From NCBI GenBank assembly GCA_902623255.1, contig CACNSY010000005.1, forward strand, positions 1-64,000: a stretch of DNA of 64,000 nt, given 5' to 3'. This DNA comes from an uncultured Alphaproteobacteria bacterium. Its GTDB lineage: Bacteria; Pseudomonadota; Alphaproteobacteria; HIMB59; GCA-002718135. The notes beneath the pieces are model-generated. The model worked only from the letters and a program-made list of their open reading frames with translations. It was not told the DNA's origin and ran no database searches. This document shows positions 8,441 through 17,349 of the stretch, piece after piece; position 1 is the first letter of the stretch; each line of letters begins with the position of its first letter. Both the position numbers and the translations under genes were made by a program.

Positions 8441-9928
8441 TTGAAATATTATGTTGCAATTGATGCTGGAACTTCAGTAATAAAAGCTGTAATTTTCAAT
8501 ACAAATTTCAAGCAAATAAATTCTTATAGCGTAAAAAATCCAGTAGTAACTGATAAATTTGGTAAATCTGAAATTGAAATGGAAAAATTTTGGTTACTAA
8601 CAGCAAAGTGTATTAAACTTTTAATAAAAAAATCTAAAATTCAGTCACAATCAATTGTTGGTTTAGGCATAACTGGAAATATGGTTGGATTTTGGTCTAT
8701 TAATAATACAAATAAACCAGTAAGAAATGCAATTTTATGGAATGACACAAGAAGTCAAAAAATTTTCACTAATAAAAAAATATTTGATCAAATTTATAAA
8801 ATTACAGGCTCTATCGCGCAATACGGCTGTACTATACCTATTTTAAAGTGGATGACTAAATTTGAAAAAGAAAATTTAAAGAAAATTAAATATATCTTAA
8901 CTTGTAAAGACTGGTTAAGATTTAAATTAACAGGGAATATAAATAATGATGAAACAGAAGTTTCAGTATACCCAGGAGATATAAAAAATAAAAAATTATC
9001 AAAAAAAATTTTCAAAATTTTTAATTTAAGTACTAAATATTTTAAACTGTTCCCAGAAATAAAAAAATCAAATGAATTAGGCGGATACATTACTACAAGT
9101 GCATCAAAATTAACTAATTTAAAAATTGGTACTCCAGTTATAATAGGTTGTGGCGACGTAATAGCTTCCATTTTAGGAGCTGGAGGAATTAATCATAACA
9201 AAAAAATAAGTATAGTTGGAACTACATGTCACAATATTATAGTTAAAAATAATTCAAAAATATCTAAAGATGGCTCAGGTTTATTTTTTGCTTCTTTAAA
9301 TAATACATGGTTAGAAACTAAAATAAACGTTGCAGGAACAACTAATATTGATTGGGTTATTGATAATTTTTATAAAAATTCAAAAAGGTATTCAGATAAA
9401 ATAAAAATAATTAATAATTTTGAAAAAAAATATTTAACTTTTAAATATCCAAAAAATTCATTGATTTTTCTTCCTTATATAAATTATGGAGGATCAATAT
9501 CCCCGTTTGTAAATTTAAATTCTAAAGCTGAAATTTTTGGAATTTTACCACATCATAATAATTTTGATATTATGACTGCTTGTTATGAAGGTTTAGCATT
9601 ATCTATTAAAGATTGTTACGCGAATAAAATTAAAACTAGAGACAGTCTTTATCTTGCGGGAGGTGCATCAAAAAGTAAAATTTTACCTCAATTAATCTCA
9701 AATGTTTTAAATATAAAGGTTAAAATTTTAACTAGTTCCGAACTAGGTGCGTTAGGTATTTCATTCTTAATTGACAGTTATTTACATAAAAAAGATTTAA
9801 AAAATTTAATTAATGATCACCAAAATATTGGTCATATTTACACACCCCAAAGAAAACAATCCAAATATCTTAATAATAAATATCAAAAATATAAAAAATT
9901 AAGAGAGTCATTGAATAATATCTGGTGA
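8441..9928 (+). CDS. FGGY-family carbohydrate kinase (xylulokinase-like)
   Basis: The 495-residue protein has the two-domain FGGY layout. DAGTSVIKAVIF at the N-terminus is the phosphate-1 loop, GLGITGNM and NDTRS are sugar-domain segments, GCGDVIASILGAG starts the second domain, and AGGASKS is the adenosine loop. It phosphorylates a pentulose or related sugar with ATP. The start is TTG at 8441 with GAGA upstream; this start is needed because the ATPase motif begins at residue 8. It precedes an ABC sugar importer by 71 bases, suggesting that it acts on the imported sugar or its keto form. Confidence 0.88.
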   Translation: MKYYVAIDAGTSVIKAVIFNTNFKQINSYSVKNPVVTDKFGKSEIEMEKFWLLTAKCIKLLIKKSKIQSQSIVGLGITGNMVGFWSINNTNKPVRNAILWNDTRSQKIFTNKKIFDQIYKITGSIAQYGCTIPILKWMTKFEKENLKKIKYILTCKDWLRFKLTGNINNDETEVSVYPGDIKNKKLSKKIFKIFNLSTKYFKLFPEIKKSNELGGYITTSASKLTNLKIGTPVIIGCGDVIASILGAGGINHNKKISIVGTTCHNIIVKNNSKISKDGSGLFFASLNNTWLETKINVAGTTNIDWVIDNFYKNSKRYSDKIKIINNFEKKYLTFKYPKNSLIFLPYINYGGSISPFVNLNSKAEIFGILPHHNNFDIMTACYEGLALSIKDCYANKIKTRDSLYLAGGASKSKILPQLISNVLNIKVKILTSSELGALGISFLIDSYLHKKDLKNLINDHQNIGHIYTPQRKQSKYLNNKYQKYKKLRESLNNIW

Positions 9929-9999
9929 AAGTCTCAAATTTAGTTGATAATATTAGTATATTGATATTAAAATATTAATCATAAATTAAGTGAGGAAAA

Positions 10000-11271
10000 A
10001 TGAATAAAATTTTATTATTTTTTATTACAATTCTATTTTCTTTAAATGCTTATGCTGTAACAAATGTTACTTTTTGGCATATGGAAGGTGTTCCACATAG
10101 AGTAGATAGAATTCAAACATTAATAGATGAATTTAATTCTGCTAATCCAGATATTAATGTAACACAAGAAGTTCAAAACTGGGGTGAAATTTACGCTAAA
10201 GCTCCTGCATCAGTAGCTGCAGGAACTGCACCAGAAATATTAGTTGGTATTCCAGATTTTACACCTATACTCGCTGATATGGGTGCAGCACAACCTGTTG
10301 AGGATTTTGTTGCAGAGCTAGATTCAAAATATGGTTTTTACCAAAAAGCACTAGATCAATATACTTACAATGGTCATACCTGGGCTGTTCCTTTGTGGAA
10401 CATGGGTTTATCACTTTGGTATAGAAAAAGTGATTTTGAAGCAGCGGGAATTGAGCCTCCAAAAACTTGGTCTGATTTAAAGAAAGCTGCTAAGGCTCTA
10501 ACTAAAGATGGTGTTTATGGAATAGGTCTTCCAGGTAATAAACAACTTTATACAGATCAAACAATCTACAGTTTTATGGTCAACTCAGGTGCAGAAGAAA
10601 TTTATAATTCCGATGGTACTTTAAGATTTGATAATCCTCAAACTGTAGCGGCATACGATGTTTACAAAGAGTTATATCAGTATTCAGCTCCTGATGCAGC
10701 AAACTGGACTTGGGGTGAAGCCGAAGCATGTTTTGCAAGCAAAGGTTGCGCAATGATATTACAATTCACTGTTATCTCTACATATGACTCACAAGCTGGT
10801 GGAGATGCTAGTGATTTAGGTGTAATTCAAATACCCCATGCTAATGGTAAAGCTCATAGAGCTGGAACTGTTTCATACGTAAATTCTGCAATGATAATGA
10901 CTGCCGATGAAGCAAAAATGGAAGCTTCTAAAAAGTTTCTAAGTTTCTTAATGGAGCCTGGAAATTATGGAAGATTTATCAACATGGAGCCAGGATTATT
11001 TTTACCAATAACTGAAGCTGGAAGTAAAGATTCAACTTATTGGGATGATCCGGTTGTTGTAAAATATAAATCACAAGTAGAAACGATGTTAGACAACTCT
11101 ACAAGAGGAAGTTTATTTGGTTTCACAAATGGTAATACTTTTACAAGCATATCATCCATATCAGCTCAGAATTTATTAGCTCAAACTCTTCAACTAACTT
11201 TAATTGATGGCAAAAGTGCAAAAGATGCAGTTAGTGAAGGTATGGAAATAATGACTGAAGCTATTGAATAA
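10000..11271 (+). CDS. Sugar ABC transporter substrate-binding protein
   Basis: The 423-residue protein has a signal peptide ending in LNAYA, then a family 1 (MalE/UgpB-like) solute-binding fold. Marker segments include TFWHMEGVPHR at the start of the mature protein, EFNSANPDINV and VPLWNMGLSLWYRKSDFEAAGIEPPKTW. It delivers an unidentified sugar or oligosaccharide to the permeases encoded next. GTGAGG lies ahead of the ATG. A perfect 10-bp stem-loop follows the stop codon, which probably keeps the binding-protein message more abundant than the permease message. Confidence 0.92.
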   Translation: MNKILLFFITILFSLNAYAVTNVTFWHMEGVPHRVDRIQTLIDEFNSANPDINVTQEVQNWGEIYAKAPASVAAGTAPEILVGIPDFTPILADMGAAQPVEDFVAELDSKYGFYQKALDQYTYNGHTWAVPLWNMGLSLWYRKSDFEAAGIEPPKTWSDLKKAAKALTKDGVYGIGLPGNKQLYTDQTIYSFMVNSGAEEIYNSDGTLRFDNPQTVAAYDVYKELYQYSAPDAANWTWGEAEACFASKGCAMILQFTVISTYDSQAGGDASDLGVIQIPHANGKAHRAGTVSYVNSAMIMTADEAKMEASKKFLSFLMEPGNYGRFINMEPGLFLPITEAGSKDSTYWDDPVVVKYKSQVETMLDNSTRGSLFGFTNGNTFTSISSISAQNLLAQTLQLTLIDGKSAKDAVSEGMEIMTEAIE

Positions 11272-11282
11272 TTTAAATTTTT

Positions 11283-11305
11283 CAGCACCTCTAATAGAGG
11301 TGCTG
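11283..11305 (+). terminator. Stem-loop after binding-protein gene
   Basis: A perfect 10-bp inverted repeat (CAGCACCTCT / AGAGGTGCTG, 3-base loop) lies 11 bases after the binding-protein stop and 9 bases before the GTG start of the permease gene. A CCCTTTCT tail follows. This is a typical intercistronic element that stabilises or partly terminates the upstream message and raises binding protein over permease. Confidence 0.75.
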
Positions 11306-11313
11306 CCCTTTCT

Positions 11314-12186
11314 GTGAAAAAAAATAATATCGAAGGTTGGTTATTTGTTTCTCCATTAGTTATTTGGATTTCTCTTATTATTATAGTTCCAATTTATATA
11401 GCATTTGAATTAAGTTTATTTAATGTAAAGATAATTGGTACATCAGGAAAATTTGTAGGTATTGATAACTACATAAAACTATTTGGTAAATCTAAATTTT
11501 TAAATGCTTCATTGAATAGTTTTTATTGGATAATTGGTAATGCAATCTGCCAGACATTTTTTGCATTCACTATAGCCTTAACTATTAATTATAAATTTCC
11601 TGGTAAAAAAATTATGGCTAACTGGATTATTTTGTCATTTATTATTCCAACAGTAGTTGTTGTTGTAATTTGGAAATTAATGTTGAGTAGTAGTAGTGGT
11701 GTAATAAATTCAGTTTTAATTGATATTGGATTACTAGATGAAGCAACAGGTTTCTTTAGTTCTCCAAACAAAGCTTTTATAAGTTTAGTTCTTATAAATT
11801 CATGGAGATGGAGTCCATTTTTAGCATTAATTATTCTTTCTGGACTTAATTCTATAAATAGAGAAATGTATGATGCGTCTAAAGTTGATGGAGCGAATTT
11901 TGTTCAGCAATTTCTTTTTATTACTTTTCCCAATCTTAAAAGTGTTCTTTTTGTTTTAGGGTTAGTTGGGACATTATTATCATTCAATATATTTGACATT
12001 ATATGGTTAATTACAAAAGGAGGACCTTCAAGTGCTACAACAACATTGCCATTATTAATTTACGAAACAGCTTTTACTAAATTTAGAATTAGTCAAGCTG
12101 CGACCTTATCTATAATTACTAGCTTTTTGTTATTATTATTTTCAATAATTTTTATAAAATCTATGGCGCCAAAAGAAGATGATTAA
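11314..12186 (+). CDS. Sugar ABC transporter permease, MalF type
   Basis: The 290-residue protein has six predicted membrane helices. The EAA-type cytoplasmic loop reads REMYDASKVDGANFVQQF followed by ITFPNL, close to the family consensus with its Gly. It pairs with the next permease to form the channel of the importer. The start is GTG at 11314, right after the intercistronic stem-loop; the first residues (KKNNIEGW) fit a cytoplasmic N-terminus. Its 3' end overlaps the next gene by 8 bases. Confidence 0.92.
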   Translation: MKKNNIEGWLFVSPLVIWISLIIIVPIYIAFELSLFNVKIIGTSGKFVGIDNYIKLFGKSKFLNASLNSFYWIIGNAICQTFFAFTIALTINYKFPGKKIMANWIILSFIIPTVVVVVIWKLMLSSSSGVINSVLIDIGLLDEATGFFSSPNKAFISLVLINSWRWSPFLALIILSGLNSINREMYDASKVDGANFVQQFLFITFPNLKSVLFVLGLVGTLLSFNIFDIIWLITKGGPSSATTTLPLLIYETAFTKFRISQAATLSIITSFLLLLFSIIFIKSMAPKEDD

Positions 12187-13009
12187 AGAAAATAATATCA
12201 AACTTATATTTTTAAGCTTATCTTTATTGTTAATTATAATCATTTTTTTCTTTCCTTTTTTTTGGATAGTCACATCCTCTTTTAAAAGTCCTGAGGAAAT
12301 TATTGCAACATCTACAACCATTATTCCAAGATCCTTTACCTTAGAACATTATAATAAAATATTATTTAACTCAGATTTTTTTATATATTTAAAAAATAGT
12401 TTAATTGTATCATTTACTTCAATGATAATTTCAATAATTCTATCTGTTTCTGCTGCATATGGGTTACATAAACTCAAATTTTATGGAAATAAATTTGTAG
12501 AGTATGCTCTTCTAGTTACTTATGCCTTCCCAGGTGTCATTTTATTAGTTCCTATTTATTTATTATTTGCAAAAGTAAATCTACTTAACAGTTATTTTGC
12601 TTTAATTATTGTTAATGTTTTATTTGCTACTCCATTTGCAGTTTGGATGCTTAAAGCTTTTTTTAAATTAATACCAAATGAAATAGAAGAGGCGGCATAT
12701 ATTGATGGGGCATCACGATATATTGTAATATCGAGAATTATTGTACCATTAGCTGCTCCAGGTATTGCAAGTGTATCAATATTTTGTTTTATTATATCTT
12801 GGACCGAATATCTTTTTGCTTCTATATTAATCAGTGGTGATGATTTAAAAACCCTCCCTGTTGGATTAGCTGGAATTGTAGGACAATATCAAATCGATTG
12901 GGGTTTTTTATTATCTGGGGCTGTACTATCAAGTTTACCAGTAATATTATTATTTATTTTTATTGGAAAGTATTTTGTATCTGGATTAACAGAAGGTGCG
13001 ATAAAATAA
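12179..13009 (+). CDS. Sugar ABC transporter permease, MalG type
   Basis: The 276-residue protein has six predicted membrane helices and an EAA loop reading EIEEAAYIDGASRYIVISRIIVP, a canonical MalG-type coupling motif. It carries TSSFKSPEEI after helix 1 and the C-terminal VSGLTEGAIK that is usual for MalG subunits. It works with the MalF-type partner overlapping it upstream. No ATPase gene follows; the nearest MalK-type gene in the window is at 58341-59396, so the ATPase is encoded elsewhere or shared. Confidence 0.92.
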   Translation: MIKENNIKLIFLSLSLLLIIIIFFFPFFWIVTSSFKSPEEIIATSTTIIPRSFTLEHYNKILFNSDFFIYLKNSLIVSFTSMIISIILSVSAAYGLHKLKFYGNKFVEYALLVTYAFPGVILLVPIYLLFAKVNLLNSYFALIIVNVLFATPFAVWMLKAFFKLIPNEIEEAAYIDGASRYIVISRIIVPLAAPGIASVSIFCFIISWTEYLFASILISGDDLKTLPVGLAGIVGQYQIDWGFLLSGAVLSSLPVILLFIFIGKYFVSGLTEGAIK

Positions 13010-13990
13010 ATGAAGGAAATAAAATTTTTAGATTATAAATCAGCAAATAATTTAGATCTTATTGATATATTATTAAACAAAAATACTGGTTCTAAAATTA
13101 CATTAACTAATATTAAAAGTATTTATTTATATTCTTATTTATGGACTGTTATAACTAATGATTTTTATATATTTAAAGATTTTGAAAGAGTTTATTCAAA
13201 TATTAAACATCAAGATCATATATTAATACGTCAAGAAGAATTAAAAAAAAAACTTAAATTAACAAATGAAATAAAAGGTAACTATTTTTTACTTGGAGGG
13301 GAAAATAATTATTGGCATTTGTTAGTAGATTATCTTCCAAGATTAGTTTGTTTAAATAAAATTGATTTGAATAATACTTTGGTAATAATAAATTCTGATA
13401 TTTCAGAAAAATTTCAATTATTTATTTTAAAAATAATTAAACTAATGAATTTAAAAAACGTTAAATTTATTAAAATTAATAGAATTAATCAATTATATAA
13501 ATTTGAAAAATTATTTATTTCTTCAAGACCAAGTATAAATTTTGCATATGATTTTTATGAAAAAATGATTGGACAATTTACTGACAAAAAACCTCTAAAA
13601 AATATATATGTTAAAAGAGGTAATGTAATAAATAGAAAAGTTATCAATGAAAATGAAGTGGAGGAGTTATTATTGCGATATAATTACGAAATAGTTGACT
13701 GTTCTAATTTAAGTGTTGATGATCAGATCAAAAAATTTTCATCTGCAAAAAATATAATAATAGTACATGGCGCTTCTTTAGCAAACTTATTATTCGTTCC
13801 AAATAATATTAATGTAATTGAAATTCGATCAAATATTGATGGAGAATTTAGTACGAATTTAAATATTAATAAAAGATTTAATTTATTTCTATTTAATAAA
13901 ACTAAAAAGGTGGGTAAAAAATTTAGAAAAGATATTATTATCAATATTAATGAGTTAAAAAATCTTGTATCTAAAAATAATTTATTTTGA
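13010..13990 (+). CDS. Glycosyltransferase family 61-like protein (DUF563)
   Basis: The 326-residue protein has the GT61 hallmarks: an aromatic segment NYWHLLVDYLPRL near residue 100 and the C-terminal HGASLANLLFVP with IEIRS. Members add sugars to capsular or cell-surface glycans. The ATG lies directly after the permease stop, so it is probably translated with the ABC genes, which is an odd partner for an importer. No signal peptide is visible. A transferase in a catabolic operon could mean that the cluster also feeds a surface glycan; that is inference. Confidence 0.75.
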   Translation: MKEIKFLDYKSANNLDLIDILLNKNTGSKITLTNIKSIYLYSYLWTVITNDFYIFKDFERVYSNIKHQDHILIRQEELKKKLKLTNEIKGNYFLLGGENNYWHLLVDYLPRLVCLNKIDLNNTLVIINSDISEKFQLFILKIIKLMNLKNVKFIKINRINQLYKFEKLFISSRPSINFAYDFYEKMIGQFTDKKPLKNIYVKRGNVINRKVINENEVEELLLRYNYEIVDCSNLSVDDQIKKFSSAKNIIIVHGASLANLLFVPNNINVIEIRSNIDGEFSTNLNINKRFNLFLFNKTKKVGKKFRKDIIININELKNLVSKNNLF

Positions 13991-14042
13991 GATAATATTC
14001 TAATAATTATATAATTAAGCCAAATAAAAAAAAGGAGATAGT

Positions 14043-14327
14043 ATGTCGGTAGCAAGAATAACAACTATTAATTTTAAATCTAAAGAAGATGCTGATCAAT
14101 CTATTAAAGATTATTCAGCAAAAGCACCAGGTGAATTTCCTGAAGCAGAACAATTATTACAAATTCGCGCAAGTGATACAACTGTAATGGCCATTTCTTT
14201 ATATGCTGATAATGATGCAATGGAGCGAGCTTCAACTGCTAGAGCTAAGAGAATGAGTAATAATGAAAAAACTTTTGATGTTGTTGATACAAAGACTGGT
14301 GAAGTAACATTAAATCATAAAAATTAA
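14043..14327 (+). CDS. Small soluble protein, possible ferredoxin-like (ABM/dabb-type) fold
   Basis: The 94-residue soluble protein has strand-helix-strand character: ARITTINF, then a helix with SKEDADQSIKDYS, then TTVMAISLYA, then a helix. This pattern resembles the alpha/beta-barrel dimers of the antibiotic biosynthesis monooxygenase superfamily, but I find no diagnostic motif. It has a strong AAAGGAGAT ribosome site, suggesting high expression. It is followed by tRNA-Arg after 7 bases, so the two may share a transcript. Confidence 0.75.
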   Translation: MSVARITTINFKSKEDADQSIKDYSAKAPGEFPEAEQLLQIRASDTTVMAISLYADNDAMERASTARAKRMSNNEKTFDVVDTKTGEVTLNHKN

Positions 14328-14334
14328 ATAAGGA

Positions 14335-14411
14335 GTGCCCGTAGCTCAGTAGGATAGAGCACCAGATTCCTAATCTGGGGGCCGCATGTTCGAATCATGC
14401 CGGGCACGCCA
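14335..14411 (+). tRNA. tRNA-Arg (anticodon CCT)
   Basis: A complete cloverleaf can be drawn: acceptor GTGCCCG/CGGGCAC, D-stem GCTC/GAGC, anticodon stem CCAGA/TCTGG with loop TTCCTAA, T-stem GCATG/CATGC with loop TTCGAAT, discriminator G and an encoded CCA at 14409-14411. Anticodon CCT at 14369-14371 reads AGG (Arg). It starts 7 bases after the small gene and ends 3 bases before the next start codon. Confidence 0.97.
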
Positions 14412-14414
14412 ATA

Positions 14415-15182
14415 ATGACATATAAATTTACAAATGCAATTGTTAGAAAACCAAATAAGAGTATTAATAATGCATTGAGTTCTCAGTATTTACATCCAAG
14501 TTATGAAAAAATATTAGAGATACATGATAACTATATCAATTCAATTGAAGAAGCAGGATTAAATATAATTTTATTAGAAAGCTTAGAACAATACCCCGAC
14601 AGTATTTTTGTTGAAGATCCTGCTCTCATCTTCAAAAATAATATTATTGTATTAAATCCAAGTGATATTACACGAAACGGTGAGGCAAAAATAATTAAAA
14701 ACGAAATAAGTAAATACTTTGAAAACATATTTGTTGTTGAAAAGGGGGAAATAGAAGGTGGTGATATATTAAATATTAATAATCATTTTATTATAGGTTT
14801 ATCAAATAGAACTAATAAATTAGGGGCAGAAAATTTATCTAATATACTAATCTCACTTGGTGCTACTGTAGAAGTATGTCAAACACCAAAAAATATTCTT
14901 CATTTTAAGTCTGAATGCAGTTTATTAGATGACGATATAATTTTAGTAAGTAATAGAATGTCTAAATTAGATTATTTAAAAAAAAATTATAATTTAATCG
15001 AATTACCATTGGGTGAAGAAAATGCAGCAAACTGTATTCGAATTAATAATAAATTATTAATTCCAGATGGTTTCAATCAAACTGAGGAAATTTTATCTAA
15101 AAGTTTTAATATCATAAAAATTAATGTTGATGAGATATCAAAGGTTGATGCAGGGTTAAGCTGTATGAGTCTCAGATGGTAA
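14415..15182 (+). CDS. Dimethylarginine dimethylaminohydrolase (dimethylargininase) family
   Basis: The 255-residue protein belongs to the DDAH/amidinotransferase superfamily. It has FTNAIVRKP at the N-terminus, DSIFVEDPALIF (substrate loop), EGGDIL, the catalytic His in LHFKSECS and the catalytic Cys in LSCMSLRW at the C-terminus. It would hydrolyse methylated arginines to citrulline and an amine, a nitrogen-salvage step. I place the start at ATG 14415 because the longer frame would run into the tRNA. No Shine-Dalgarno sequence is possible there, as the upstream bases are tRNA. It overlaps the next gene by 7 bases. Confidence 0.85.
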   Translation: MTYKFTNAIVRKPNKSINNALSSQYLHPSYEKILEIHDNYINSIEEAGLNIILLESLEQYPDSIFVEDPALIFKNNIIVLNPSDITRNGEAKIIKNEISKYFENIFVVEKGEIEGGDILNINNHFIIGLSNRTNKLGAENLSNILISLGATVEVCQTPKNILHFKSECSLLDDDIILVSNRMSKLDYLKKNYNLIELPLGEENAANCIRINNKLLIPDGFNQTEEILSKSFNIIKINVDEISKVDAGLSCMSLRW

Positions 15183-15847
15183 AAACCTTTATTCATATAT
15201 TAAGACTTAAAGAAATACCCAAATTATCCTGGAGCTCTCATTTCGAATACAATCTAAAGCCTAAAAAAATAACAATTTTTTATTTAATTTTAGGACTTAT
15301 ACTATTTGGCATTGGTGAAGCATTATTAATTGCTGCAAATTTGGGAGTTTCACCTTGGTTTGTGTTACATCAAGGATTAGCATTTAAAACTGGTTACACA
15401 ATAGGTATTACAACATTTTTTGTAAGTGTTGCGGTATTGTTACTTTGGTTTCCACTAAAACAAAAACCAGGCATTGGAACAATATTAAATGCTATTTTAA
15501 TTTCTGTTATTTTGGATCTTTCATTGATCTATCTTCCTTATCCAAAAGAATTCTTATTTCAATTTTTCCAAGTATTAATTGGTATTTTCATAATAGGTAT
15601 TGGAAGTGGTTTTTATTTAGCTGCAAATTTAGGACCTGGTCCAAGAGATGGATTGATGACTGGCTTAAATAAACAAACTAATTTTTCAATTTCATTAATT
15701 AGAACATTACTTGAACTATCTGCAGTGAGTATAGGATTTTTTTTAGGTGGAAAAGTTGGAATAGGGACATTGATATATGCAATAGGAATAGGTTTTTCAG
15801 TATCTTTAGGTTTATTTTTCGTTGGTAAAATTTATAGGAAAAATTAA
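15176..15847 (+). CDS. YczE/YitT-like membrane protein
   Basis: The 223-residue protein has five or so predicted membrane helices. It carries the YczE-type pattern ANLGVSPWFVLHQGLA, repeated in similar form as AANLGPGPRDGLMTGL, which reflects an internal duplication. Function in this family is not established; B. subtilis YczE is linked to surfactin regulation. Its start overlaps the dimethylargininase stop, so the two are co-translated. It may export or sense a product of that pathway, but that is inference. Confidence 0.8.
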   Translation: MVKTFIHILRLKEIPKLSWSSHFEYNLKPKKITIFYLILGLILFGIGEALLIAANLGVSPWFVLHQGLAFKTGYTIGITTFFVSVAVLLLWFPLKQKPGIGTILNAILISVILDLSLIYLPYPKEFLFQFFQVLIGIFIIGIGSGFYLAANLGPGPRDGLMTGLNKQTNFSISLIRTLLELSAVSIGFFLGGKVGIGTLIYAIGIGFSVSLGLFFVGKIYRKN

Positions 15848-15940
15848 ATTTAACTATTATTTATTAATAATTTTTAATCCTAAACTATTAAGTATTTTAT
15901 TTTCTTAAATTTACTTTCAATTATACTTAATTAAACAATA

Positions 15941-16735
15941 ATGGACAAACTACTCCAAAGATCAAATGGAAAAATAGATATAGAATTTTTAGATAATGAT
16001 TTTTCAAAATTTTTTCAAAGTGGTTGTTGTAAAATCTTAAATCCAAAAAATTATAATGAATTTAAAGAATTAGTTTTAATTAATACTTCTGGAGGCATTA
16101 CTTGTAATGATAATATTGAAATTAATGCTATTATTAATAATTCACAATTGAGTGTTTGTACTCAAGCTGCAGAAAAAGTTTATGCAGGAATTGGAGATCC
16201 AGCTAAAGTAGATATAAATATTAATTTAAATAATTCTACTATGTATTGGTTACCAAAAGAATTAATTTTATTTGATAATTCAAAATTAAGAAGAAATATC
16301 AATATTAATCTATCAGATAATTCTAATTTGATTTTTTGTGAAACAACAATTTTTGGAAGAAAAGCTATGTCTGAAAAAATTAAAAATATTTCTTTTTCTG
16401 ATCAATGGAAAATTTATTCAAATTCTTCCATAAAGCATTTTGAAGCAATTAATATTAAAGGATCAACGATTGATAATTTCAACAACAATTACACTTTTTC
16501 TAATCAATCATCTTTATCAACAATTTTAATTTTTGGTGATATTGTTCATCAACTAGAGTCTGTGTTAAGAAAAGTTAAAAAAAACTTAGGAAATCACTAT
16601 TGTGAAATGACAAAATTTGATAATAAAATTATCATTAGATGCTTAGCAAATGATAATTATGATTTAAAAAAAACACTAAATATTATTATGAAAAATGTAA
16701 TAAATGATAAACTACCAAAAAGTTGGGATCTATAA
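15941..16735 (+). CDS. ureD: Urease accessory protein UreD (UreH)
   Basis: The 264-residue protein matches the UreD family: LINTSGGITCNDNIEI near residue 45, TQAAEKVYAG and MYWLPKELILFDNSKLRR. UreD forms the scaffold complex with UreF and UreG that inserts nickel into apo-urease. It is the first gene of ureDABCEFG and abuts ureA. The 93-base gap upstream should hold the operon promoter, but I see no convincing -35/-10 pair in it. It is slightly shorter and more AT-rich than typical enteric UreD. Confidence 0.92.
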   Translation: MDKLLQRSNGKIDIEFLDNDFSKFFQSGCCKILNPKNYNEFKELVLINTSGGITCNDNIEINAIINNSQLSVCTQAAEKVYAGIGDPAKVDININLNNSTMYWLPKELILFDNSKLRRNININLSDNSNLIFCETTIFGRKAMSEKIKNISFSDQWKIYSNSSIKHFEAINIKGSTIDNFNNNYTFSNQSSLSTILIFGDIVHQLESVLRKVKKNLGNHYCEMTKFDNKIIIRCLANDNYDLKKTLNIIMKNVINDKLPKSWDL

Positions 16736-17038
16736 ATGAAATTAACACCAAGAGAAAAAGATAAGTTGATGGTCAGTATGGCAGCTAACGTTGCTAGAAA
16801 ACGTCTAAAAAGAGGTGTTAAACTTAACTACCCAGAAGCTATAGCCTTGATAACAGATTTTGTCATAGAAGGTGCAAGAGATGGAAAAATGGTATCAGAA
16901 TTAATGGAAACAGGAGCTCAGGTAGTAAAAAAAGAAGATTGTATGGATGGTATTCCTGACATGATTCCTGAGGTACAGGTTGAAGCTACATTTCCAGATG
17001 GAACAAAATTAGTAACAGTACATAAACCGATTAGATAA
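16736..17038 (+). CDS. ureA: Urease subunit gamma
   Basis: The 100-residue protein has the conserved UreA pattern: [11 protein letters not shown] at the start, [16 protein letters not shown] and the C-terminal [17 protein letters not shown]. The length equals that of the family (100). It assembles with UreB and UreC as the (alpha-beta-gamma)3 enzyme that hydrolyses urea to ammonia and carbamate. The ATG directly follows the ureD stop, and its stop overlaps the ureB start by one base. Confidence 0.97.
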   Translation: MKLTPREKDKLMVSMAANVARKRLKRGVKLNYPEAIALITDFVIEGARDGKMVSELMETGAQVVKKEDCMDGIPDMIPEVQVEATFPDGTKLVTVHKPIR

Positions 17039-17349
17039 TGAAACCTGGAGAAATAATAACAAAGCAAAATAGTGATATTAATTTGAACAATGAAAGAAAA
17101 TCAATAACTTTAAAAGTTTCAAATAGTGGGGATCGGCCAATTCAAGTTGGGAGTCATTATCATTTTGCAGAAACAAATGAATATTTAAAATTTGATAGAG
17201 AAAAATCAAATGGTATGCGTTTAGATATACCATCTGGCACAGCTGTTCGGTTTGAACCTGGTCAATCAAAAGATGTAGAATTAATTCAAATTTCAGGAAA
17301 TAGAAAGATATTTGGTTTTAATAAAAAAGTTATGGGTCAATTGAAATGA
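17038..17349 (+). CDS. ureB: Urease subunit beta
   Basis: The 103-residue protein has the UreB signature: PGEIITK at the N-terminus, [21 protein letters not shown], then [16 protein letters not shown] and the C-terminal [12 protein letters not shown]. The length is typical. It is a structural subunit of the urease trimer. Overlaps of 1 base with ureA and 4 bases with ureC indicate tight translational coupling. Confidence 0.97.
   Translation: MKPGEIITKQNSDINLNNERKSITLKVSNSGDRPIQVGSHYHFAETNEYLKFDREKSNGMRLDIPSGTAVRFEPGQSKDVELIQISGNRKIFGFNKKVMGQLK

Noticed and set aside
8794-9171. Minus-strand open frame of 125 residues inside the FGGY kinase gene
   Set aside because: It lies wholly within a gene with clear kinase motifs, has no ribosome site and its hydrophobic composition comes from the codon pattern of the sense strand.
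13723-14064. Minus-strand frame of 113 residues across the end of the GT61-like gene
   Set aside because: It is antisense to the HGASLANLLF motif region and shows low-complexity Ile/Leu composition from AT-rich DNA; it is a shadow.
14397-14414. Longer start for the dimethylargininase gene, beginning within the tRNA
   Set aside because: The start would be inside the T-arm of tRNA-Arg; the family N-terminus fits ATG 14415.
15445-15672. Plus-strand frame of 75 residues inside the YczE-like gene
   Set aside because: It overlaps a real membrane protein in another frame and has no independent ribosome site.
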